A model generated the notes under the pieces. The model had not been told where the DNA came from and searched no databases. It saw nothing but the letters and a program-made list of their open reading frames with translations. The translations under genes were made by a program, and so were the position numbers. This document shows, piece by piece, positions 55,013-64,000 of a DNA stretch of 64,000 nucleotides; the first letter of the stretch is position 1, and every line of letters starts with the position of its first letter. The stretch is from Undaria pinnatifida (taxonomy: Eukaryota > Sar > Phaeophyceae > Laminariales > Alariaceae). The DNA is taken from the NCBI GenBank assembly GCA_012845835.1, contig JABAKD010000025.1, positions 17,783,476 to 17,847,475 on the forward strand. Direction: 5' to 3'.

Positions 55013-56555
55013 CAGGTACCAGGTATGTATTGTATGTTTCTTATCTGGTGCCCTGTACTGCTTCACCATGGTACCAGGTACAAGATTCGTCCGTACAGCA
55101 GCAGGTAACAAACAGAAGTCTACGATAGAACCACTCACACCCGGCCTTGTGTAGCGTAGGTAGAGGGCTGTAAGGAATTTACCCCACCCGCTTGCTCTCC
55201 CCTTTGACGTGCTTTCTGCTGGCTTTGACAGAACAGGAGTACTCGAATCTCGATGAATCGACGCTGCCCTGGTTCGATGCTGTCAACGTAGATGATGTTG
55301 CACTTCGTTGTGGTTCGCTCTCCCGAGCGGATTCATCACCGCTGCCTCCACCGCTACTTCCATCGCTGCCTCCACCGTCACGATCTCCGCCTCTGCTGCC
55401 TCCAATGCCCCCACCGCTGCCTCCGCCATCACTACCAACATTGTCGCACCGACAGATGGCAGGCTCCAAGAAACGAAACTAGTCACACTACAACCGCTGC
55501 TACAGGGAAGCGACTTGGCCCGGGACCACGGAAACGAGCCTGGTGGTCGTAGACCAGGAGAGCCGCAATTACACATACCCAACCGTACATAGTCGCCACA
55601 CCAGCATGATGCTGAGGAGCCGGCTGTGGTGTCGGTTGTCTGGTGTCTGCGCTGCGCGTGGTCCCGCTTGCGGTCTCTCTTCTCTCCCTGAGAGACGCGG
55701 CGCGATCACCTGTAAGCCAATCATATCGCTGGATCCATCACACAAAACACAAAGAGAAAAACGGAGTTCCAATCATTTTGAAACGTTATTTGAGGGGGTG
55801 TTGGTGACACAAACGAGGGCGAAGAAGCAGGCGATGGCACAGACAGGACAGCGCACTGAGCGTGCTCACAGGAAAGCATCTCACAGACAAGGTGCCAGTA
55901 GATTATAAGGGTGTCTCGGGCGCTTAGGGCGCGATGCTTTCTGGATGTATGCCTCTCCGTCGACCGCACAACGGGCACATGCGAAGGCGTCTCCTGAGTG
56001 CCGTCTTGTCCCCTTCGACAGACATGGTAAGGACGCTGATACAGTAGCAGCAGCACCTCGTTCGAAGAGTCCTGGCAACCAAGCCTGTTGTGTTGTTGAT
56101 TTTCTGCCTGCCAGGGTGCTCTTATGATATATTTGTGTGTGTTTTCCTCTTGGAGAAATGCGTACTGCCGCACATTGTCGTGGTGTTGCAATTTGTTCCT
56201 ATGTAACTCAACAACGAACCGGTTTTCTGCGACACACTGGATGGGTGATCGTGCACCGCTCTTTGTTTGCTATCTGGGTTCGTTCTTGACCTCATGAAAC
56301 CACCCATGCCGCACTTGCTTTTGCCACCCGCAGCGACATGGAGCTGATGGGCAACTTCTGACCGACATGAATGGTGGATTCCGTGCACTCCAGCTTAAAA
56401 AAAAAGATGTGAGCGGAACCACAAGTTTTGTGCGTTGGGGGACATTTTCGTGCCCGTGATGCGGTGTATGATTATTAATAAGGTACATACAACATCAGCC
56501 GTCGATCGACGACCCGGTACCCTGGTAGTCCACTATTACTGCTACTTCGTATTAT
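55013..56555. other. Possible exons on either strand, unresolved
   Basis: A CCTCC/GGAGG-rich trinucleotide tract at 55330-55440 keeps both strands open (Pro-rich plus, Gly/Ser-rich minus). On the plus strand, GGCTTTGACAG/AACAGG near 55231 resembles an acceptor, and ATCACCT/GTAAGC near 55711 and GACATG/GTAAGG near 56028 resemble donors. The frames ahead of those two donors (MLRSRLWCRLSGVCAARG; MRRRLLSAVLSPSTDM) look like targeting peptides. On the minus strand CPLCGRRRGIH is also possible. I cannot choose. Confidence 0.3.
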
Positions 56556-59500
56556 ACAAGGACTCCGCATTGGTGCCGGCATTCACCGGCACCCATGCTC
56601 CGGGTAGGGCAGGGCAGCACTTCGACTTGTTCGATTCAATATTCGATAGAGAGCATAAAAACCGTTACCACACAACACATAGTCTACGCGTGTATAACGT
56701 GAAGTAATGCCAAGATATCGATATAGACTAATAGTGGACTACTTACTACTTCAGTCGTTTCCTCCGTTTCTCCTTTTTGCGATCCGATTCCGAGCTTCGT
56801 CATATATATTTCGATCGGATAAATCCGAGCCGACGCAGACTGACCCTCTAGTCTGGCCACGAAGAGGCGTTTCGAGTGCGTTTCTTGACGTTTCGACTCA
56901 ACCAAGCATCAACGGCCAGCAGAGGGATGGTCAAATGTTTGCTGCATGTTCTCTACGTAGCAACTGACAGGCGCGCACTGAGCCAGCTTCTGCTTCTACA
57001 TGCATGATACCATAATATCTAGATCCGAGGCTCGCAGACCGACTGTGTCTCTGTGTATATAGTTATCGTGGAGAGACTTGCTGACGGTATTCTAGGCGCG
57101 AAACACGGTGTCGCTGCCTTCGTCATTCAGTTCCTCGAATGCTACTATAAGAATACTGCTACTCGTTGCTGTAAACCACTCTAGGCTGGTCGATGAAATA
57201 TCAGTAGTACGCGATAGCACTGAACTAAGAATTTGGTAGTAAAGAATTTCAGGCTAGATCGAGTTTAAGAAGAAAATATAAACACATAATTCCTGTTATG
57301 GCCTTTTTGTCTGATTGCTGGTCGCTCATTGGCCGGAGATCGTACATATAGTAACCGTCATCTGGGGACGATAGGGTCCATTCCCATAATCGTAATCCAT
57401 TCACATATATACAACTCCGACAACCCGGGAACGAACACAGTTATAATACCAGGATTGATACCTCCCCGCACAGTGTGGAAATCCCGAATGCCCCCGACAG
57501 GCCGATCTCTAATTGGCTGGGGTTCGTATATTATAGAGCCAACTCCACCCGGAGACGATAGTGTCCCATCCCCGGTCCAGGGGGCATTCCATATATCTAA
57601 AAATTATACAAACGCGGGAAGAAAACCGAGTTCTCTCGAGTTGACACCGCCCCCCACAGTGTGGAAACCCCAGTTCCATTGGCTAGAATCGCTGATTGGT
57701 TCGAGCTCCACCGCGCACCCCCACCCTAGTAGGAGGATGATAGAGGCTCACCAACCAATGGGGGGCAGTTCCGTCGGACACGGGGGAGATAGGGCCCCAT
57801 CCCCGGTTCGGAAATCCCCCGAAAATCTCTACAGCCCCAGCAACGCGGGAACTATAACGATGATCTCCCGGGTCGATATACCTCCCCGCACGGCGTGTCA
57901 ACCCCGACTCCATTGGCTTTTTTCTCGTGATTGGCTGGTAGGCTTTGACCCAATAAGCTCACAATTATTTCGACCGAGTCGGGTTTTCTTGCATTTTTCT
58001 CGCATACGGCAAATATTTGCAATGCGAGTGCAGTTCAATGAGTCGTTTGAATGATAAATCGCACAAAAAAACGATTTTGAGCCTATATCAGGTTGACGTG
58101 CCAAGCAAGCACGCTCAAAATGAGGATGAGAAACACTTGAACAGCAACAACACCAAACGCAATATAAATTGACGAATTAGAGCCATGTGTATGCAGGATT
58201 CAGACCCCCCCGGTTAAAAGCACAATTAATATCAAACAAAAATGGGGTGCTTAAAGAGAAACGATATAATAATATTTGGAACTAAGACTGGCACGACTCG
58301 AGCATAATAACCAACCGTGGGAAAAAGCCTGAAATTAGGCCAAAACAGTGCGTATTTTACTCGCTGGCATAATGGTCGAATAATCATGCAATACTTGCTA
58401 TGCCCGAATAATCACCTCTTTGTCGCTTATGCGGCACCGAAAAAAATCGCTAAAAATTCCGATTTCATCCGCTTATTGGGCCAGAAACCTAAGCTCGCTG
58501 TTATAATATTTTCGCGGGTTTTCTTGCATATACTACTCGCGTAGGGCAAAAAATTGCCATGCGACCGCAATTCGTACCAAACGCTCGACCTCGGGATGAA
58601 TCTATGCAGTCGGTGCCCAGAAGGTCACGATAAAGACATTCGAGACGAAAGAAGAGCGGTCATATATATGTATTGCCCACAACAGATAAGAGCAATGAGC
58701 GCCTGCTTCGGCTTGGCACAGGGTGATCTTGAATCGGAATATAATTCGTACTCGTACCCCTTTTCTTTCTTCTCTGTCTTTTCTATTCCTTTCTTTTTTC
58801 CAATTGACTTGCGCCTGATGTGCGTATGCGCAGTGACAGGTACCACGAGATATTTGTGCAGAAGATCCTTGTTTTTTTATGATACTGCTGTATCGTTGAT
58901 TGCTGTGGCGCACAGGAGATATTGTCAAGAAGATCCCTATATTACTCTGTATCATCCGTCAATTCCTGGCGAACACGACGAGATGACATTTTCAAGAATA
59001 TCACTATATTTTTTTTACTGTCACAATTAATTGCTGGCGCACACGATGTATTGACCAGCAACAACAACAGTCAGTAGCCAGCACAATTCTTGCAACCACA
59101 CAACAAAGCGTTCGAAACACTACTACCTTGACAATTGCACCTACCCTTAGAAGTGTAGCCACGTTTCGTTCGTGGGGATAAATATACATGGAATTAGTGC
59201 GGGATATTTATCATGCGGTCCTGAAAGATGGACGGTGGATCGTGGACCAATATATACGAAACGACTCTTTGGAGTGGCGATGAAAAAGACTGACAAAACA
59301 TTGTTTCTCGTACTGCGATTTTTAAAAGCGACTCCGTTCGTTGTGCTTGTTTTCTATTTTTTTTTCATGGTCTGGCCTGTTTTGTTGTGTTCTCGTACCC
59401 GGCACGCTAGCATTTCACTTGCTTTATACCTTATTTAATTGCGATTATTTGGTTTACTCTGTCTCACAGTCTGTGACCACATAATAATAACTTGTATCTC

Positions 59501-60075
59501 TCTAGGATGATGAATCAGCACGGACACTGGGTGTCATGATGTTGGGTAGGGAACGGCCCCCCTCGAAGACAACGAACGCTCGAACAAAGGTATTTAACCT
59601 TGAAATCCGATGTCGAAAAGCAACGACACAACAGTCAGTCGTACGATGTGCACAATAGGCCAAACGCTTCGAGTTGTGACCATGAAAAAAGTGTGGTAAA
59701 GACGAAATAAGAAGCCAATTTGGAAATGATGCCAACTTGGAAATAAATGTGTTCCCATCATATGATTTTTTCGTTCAAGCTCTGCATATGCCAAGATCCA
59801 AGAATTGCTCGGGCGTATACCGCCCAAAATACAAAAATCTGCGCACTTCTGGCTTGTCTCGCTCAGCCCACGTACCCGATCCCGGCCAGGTGCTGAACGG
59901 ATACGGCAGGGCAAGGGGCGTTTGAGCCGCCCCCCGAAGACGGCGCTCGAATGAAGCTATTTGACCGAGAATTCCAGCTCCGAGAATCGCATACTGAGGC
60001 CGAAACGGAAAAAAACTCCTGATCGAATCCCCCCCCCCAAAAATGATCATGGTATATATACGTATTAGTTTATAG
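56556..60075 (+). repeat. Long dispersed repeat, copy 2 (3.5 kb family)
   Basis: It aligns from the hairpin at its left end to the GACCGAGAATTCCAG-plus-A-rich right end with 3072-6600, in the same orientation. It keeps the ATTGGCT-box modules and the terminal words CGCCCCCCGAAGACGGCGCT. The TATA-like word here is GAGAGCATAAAAACCG. No common long frame survives in both copies. Confidence 0.8.
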
Positions 60076-60092
60076 TAAAATTGGTAGTCAAA

Positions 60093-60162
60093 ACCGTCGG
60101 TGGGTCGTGATCCCACTTCTCTCTGCGTAAGCAGAGTGTTCTTACTGTTGAACTACGACGGC
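60093..60162 (-). tRNA. tRNA-Val(TAC)-like pseudogene
   Basis: A 70-base cloverleaf can be drawn on the minus strand. The acceptor GCCGTCG pairs with CGACGGT over 7 bp (one G-U), the D stem GTTC pairs with GAAC, the anticodon stem CTCTG pairs with CAGAG, and the T stem GTGGG pairs with CCCAC. The anticodon loop CTTACG has only 6 bases, which would place TAC as anticodon. The T loop is ATCACGA instead of the TTCRANY consensus, so the B box is lost. It is probably a dead tRNA or a SINE head. It lies directly beside the right end of the 3.5 kb repeat. Confidence 0.5.
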
Positions 60163-62552
60163 GGAGTGTGTGACAACACGGGCTGATACAGCAGGCCGTT
60201 GACAGAGGGAGAGACAAGATAGGATGAGAAGATGTCCCAGAAGTGCAAGTAAGTGAGTGAGAGCGGCGGGCGAGCTGTTGTCAGTGTTCCTCAGCTCTCA
60301 GGTGAAAGGAACAATCCAGCGGGGCTTTCCAAAGTCCCGCTGCGAGGAATCCGCTAGGCGGTATATCCGCCGCGGAGGATCCGTCAGCGGGACTTGGAGG
60401 GGAAGGCTTCGTGGCGTATTCTAGACATGGCAAATCTCCCGTGTTCCCCAAGCGAGCCTCCAGAAACGATGTCTGGAAGGTCGAAGGGGTTTCGACATTT
60501 TCCCTCAGCGTGTTGGTTCGGGGATATGGTATCCACATCACCCCCCAGTTTTGGTGATAGAGCTCGAACTCCACCAAAACTCAAAAGTAACGGAACCATA
60601 GACAAGGGTAACAACACGTCTAGTTAATATACAAACTTCCAGTGGCGATTCGCTTAACGCTTGGCAGTTTGTACGCTCCTTTTGACAAGATGGACAAGAC
60701 AGCATGACAAACTGACAAACTGCTGTAGTACCGTAGACATATGGATAAAATGCGGACATAGGATCGGACATGATAATATATAGCGAATGACAAGAGCATA
60801 ATCCTTTCGCACGCGGTATGTTCAAATACATATCGCAGACATTGCGGCTGGCCAGCTGTGGATTACGACGAAATATAGAAAAATGATCCCGGGTTTATTA
60901 GCAAGAAGATGCTAATTAGACGCACGCTACACGAAACGAGTGCGTATACTCATCGTGTGGACAACATAGCTGAAGGCTCAACAGGCGTGGCATGAGGCGT
61001 ATGTGCTGGAAAGCAAAACGACCTACCTGACGGAGACAATAAGTTATACGCCAAACATGTTATACTGCGACAAGGACGTTTGGCTGATCACACTACATTT
61101 GGCATCCGATGGGTGTTCGAGACCGAATCAGAAGTCAATTGTGGTACATATAGCAGCCTGGGCGGTGACCGAAGTCAAGACAAGACGACCGCCAACAGTA
61201 TACATTTGAGGGTCGCATCCAATGAAAAAAAATACTAGAAAAAATGGATAAAAGGCGACAAGTTGACTGACAGTGATCGTGCATATGGGCATTGTGCCTT
61301 AGATGTCAACGATATCGGAGTGTGCAGTGGGAGACAAAAACAAGCGTTCGCCGAACCGACACATAATGTATGCCGCGGTTCATCCGTGTCTGTATCGAAT
61401 ACAGATCGTAACGGAATGAGGCATATCTCAAAGACAATTGGTGTGCGCGAACGCTGGATATTTATTATCAATCCATCCACTGGTGTGCTACGGTGCCGAC
61501 TGCTTTTCAGTACTGAAAAGACAAGTGCCCAACGATTTTACATGACAAAGAACGACCCCCCGCAAAGCAGTGGGAGTCGGGTCTCTTACGACTATACATC
61601 GCGCCAATAAGTGCTAACCTCAGGTTGTGCGATGCTTACGGTGTACACAGAAGACAGTGCGCAAGAAACCAAGCTGCTGCAAATCAAAAGAAAACAAAAG
61701 AAAACAACAAATTACGCAGGGCATTGCGAACGGCGACCAAACGGAATTACGAGAATACTCGTGTGACGGTACGCCGGAGACATCGACAAGTTGGCACACA
61801 CAAGACACATGCTCCTTTTGGCTATGCTAGACCTGACGGTCACCCCCCCCTGCAATTGAGGTGATTTGGCGATTACCATTGCAGGCCTAAGATACCAGTC
61901 AAGCTAGTACAGTGGACAATCTAAATCGCGGGATCAAAACTTGCCGCTGAGCTGAAAGCCAAAATACAGGGAAGTCAAGTAAAAGACATAAGGTGCTAAG
62001 AATACACGGAGGGCGAGGACAATGCTTTAGAGTGCGCGGTACTCGAACTGGACAACAGGCAAGCCATGAGGTGACTGCACCTTGAAAGAAAAACAACTCC
62101 AGTAGGAGCGTGACACAAATGATGGAACCAATAGCACAGGGCTGACATCAGTGGTTGCTCAGCCTGATGTGACAAAATTAAGCGCAACAACAAAACAAGA
62201 CAATACAAGAAAAGCCCATTGAAAGTGCTATGAGACATCCGCGGGGACAGAATGGGACTTCCGCGTAGGAGGGTTAAATGCTGGAGAGTTCATCGACAAT
62301 ACTGCAGCACGGTAGGAAGCAATCATGTCTCTGCATTGAGGAATGGCGTTGACATGACGCCAGATACCCATCTGGATAGAATAACCTTCCAACTTGAGAT
62401 GACATTGGAAGTTGGTCAGAGATGCTGCTCCTACTCCCCTTTTATGTCCATCAATACTCTCAACCGTGAACGCACCGATCATAACTTTCGACAATGAGCC
62501 TTCGAGATCGGGCACGACAAGAGTTGCCCCTAAAAACAAATCGTCGAGCGCG
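60163..62552. other. No gene recognised; probable 3' region of the gypsy element at its right side
   Basis: Inverted words around AGCGGGGCTTT/AAAGTCCCGCT lie near 60318-60340, with GTCAGCGGGACTT at 60390. A plus-strand frame at 61263-61610 (115 codons) has protein-like composition but no family. The part nearest 62552 should contain the 3' untranslated region and LTR of the minus-strand gypsy element, but its repeats are not visible in this window. Confidence 0.4.
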
Positions 62553-64000
62553 TCAAGGTCGGGGGCAGGGGACGACAAGAGGGACATAGTATATTTTCAT
62601 CCGACCGAGTTGAACAGTAATTTCGGCAGGGTTGCCATCTTCGGTGACGCGATAAATGACGGGTGACGTTTGCGCTCGCACGGTATGTAGTCCACGCCAA
62701 GGACTGATCAATTTTGGGTTGGGTCCATCAGCTTCAGTGTATGGGCGGTGGGTTCTCCAGGTTTGGAACTGGGAAACAACAGGGTCTCATTTGCGACCGC
62801 TTGCTTATCCGCTCGCTCTTTAAGATTACGGCGGGCCAGCTCGTATGCAAATTGCAAGTTTTCGACAGTCTGTTTAGAATAGTCGAGCTGTGATTGCGGT
62901 GCAGAGGTGGACGGAACTCCAACAATGAGATCGACAGGTAGTACAGCTGCACGTCCGAACATCAGGAAAAGAGGAGTTTCCTGGTGGTAGAGTAAGGTGT
63001 ATTGTGAGCTAACTGGACATAAGGCAACAGCTTTGCCCAATTATCGGAAGACAAGTTGCTATACATGGCCAAAATATTGTGGACAGTGCTGTGCACACGC
63101 TCTAAAACAGAGTTGCCCTGAGGGCGAAAAGCGGCTGTACGCGTTTTCTTATATCCAAAAACTGACTGTAATTCCTTGACCTATTCGTTTTCATATCCCT
63201 TTACATGGTCGGAATAAAGTGTTTCTAGAGGGCCAAACACCGAGAACACGCGTTCGATTAGATGACGAGCAATCGTTCGAGCCGCCTTACTTTTGATGGC
63301 TATCAAAATGACAAATCGAGTGAGATGGTCGATGACAGAAAGGATGAAGCGATTTCCTTTTGACAAACTTTTATACTCGACAAGATCAACAGCAACGCAT
63401 TGGATCGCGCGCGTGACAGGGCGGTGTCCCACAGGCAACTTGGGCGGGCGGTGGGATGACTTGCGGTGTTGGCAAGACAGACACGATTCAATATGAGTAC
63501 GGACATCCGTGGACATGGTCGGCCACCAGAATCTATCTCGAATGGTATCGAATGTTGCCTTGAGAGCTAACTGACCTCCAAACGCTGGCAGATCATGACA
63601 CGAATTAATGACATTTTTTCGGAGAGATGTAGGCACTACCAATTGATCGCGGAAAGTGCTACGCTTCCTCAAGTGACCAGGAAGATACGACCGAAATAGC
63701 AATCCTTCAATTTAAAGAAAGTAGCTCATCGTGTATTTAGATTCTCCACTATTAATGGGAAGTGGGGCCGATGTTGGTGCTCGGAGATACTCAAAATACT
63801 GACAAAATTCCTCTTTCTGTAGATCGACAAGTTTCGCGGGGTCCACAGTAGGGAAGACAGACACAGCGCTCATGAATAATTCACGGTCGCTTTCGACAGG
63901 TGCTACGTCGTGCAAATTAGAAGCGGAGAGTTCGTACTTGCGGGGCCCAGGTTGATAGTACGGTTCATCAATCGGTACATTACGACCAATGGCGACTAAT
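62553..64000 (-). pseudogene. Ty3/gypsy integrase and C-terminal domain, broken, runs off the right edge
   Basis: The frame enters at 64000 and meets TAA at 63714-63712. It continues with GLLFRSYLPGHLRKRS and the zinc-binding H2C2 region (NSCHDLPAFGGQLALKAT, then SCLSCQHRK). The second His of that motif is Gln (CAG). The DDE core follows: first Asp in VAVDLVEYK, second in LYSDHVKGYENE, then TAG 63183-63181, and the third acidic residue in PQGNSVLERVHST. A frameshift near 62990 moves reading to ETPLFLMFGRAAVLPVDLI, and a second near 62750 to NPKLISPWRGLHTVRAQ and LGRMKIYY, the C-terminal GPY/F-like domain ending at TGA 62555-62553. Integrase inserts element DNA into the genome; this copy cannot. 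Confidence 0.85.

Noticed and set aside
55180-55480. Gly/Ser-rich or Pro-rich protein at the CCTCC tract.
   Set aside because: Both strands are open because of the trinucleotide bias; no flanking domain supports either reading.
3072-60075. The two 3.5 kb repeats as LTRs of one 57 kb element.
   Set aside because: The DNA between them contains host genes and elements in both orientations, and a third partial copy lies inside.
1-64000. CRISPR-like arrays among the short repeats.
   Set aside because: Spacers are not uniform, units diverge, and the window is eukaryotic.

Overview
The window is nuclear DNA from a eukaryote. It has spliced genes with GT-AG introns, few intact reading frames, and a dense load of retrotransposons, inverted-repeat elements and minisatellites. 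The lineage cannot be fixed from sequence alone. Long element-filled introns, chromodomain-type retroelement remnants and exonuclease-family remnants would fit a stramenopile such as a brown alga, but that is a guess.

Host genes. Two are well supported. A gene for mitochondrial ribosomal protein mS33 lies on the minus strand (15188-19694). It has two exons in matching phase, separated by a 4.2 kb intron full of mobile elements. A six-motif kelch protein lies on the plus strand (31758-34090). It has five exons whose four junctions all keep frame; its 5' end was not found. A third, broken gene on the minus strand (about 51370-54173) belongs to a DEDDy 3'-5' exonuclease-containing family and carries stops and frameshifts. 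Possible exons of an unrecognised gene lie at 19992-20583, divergent from mS33.

Mobile DNA, left to right: the decayed chromodomain-like C-terminus of a Ty3/gypsy polyprotein (517-1179); a 3.5 kb dispersed repeat (3072-6600) with a second long copy at 56556-60075 and a shortened, internally duplicated copy near 38404-39770; long minisatellites (6661-7480, 10060-10640); a foldback-like inverted repeat (11701-13179); nested inverted-repeat elements inside the mS33 intron (15726-18965), including arrays of the 12-bp palindrome GCGGATATCCGC; an LTR element with identical 457-bp LTRs but almost no coding sequence (20952-28310); a complete 372-bp TRIM (36589-36960) inserted into a SINE-like repeat; a non-autonomous Ty1/copia element with gag and protease remnants (44474-47279) surrounded by direct and inverted repeats; and a broken Ty3/gypsy integrase running off the right end (62553-64000).

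The window reads as a gene-poor region in which elements have nested in one another and in an intron. The best leads are the palindrome array in the mS33 intron, the TRIM with a paralogous empty site, the young but nearly coding-free LTR element, and the high frequency of the word ACCTGGTA and its complement.
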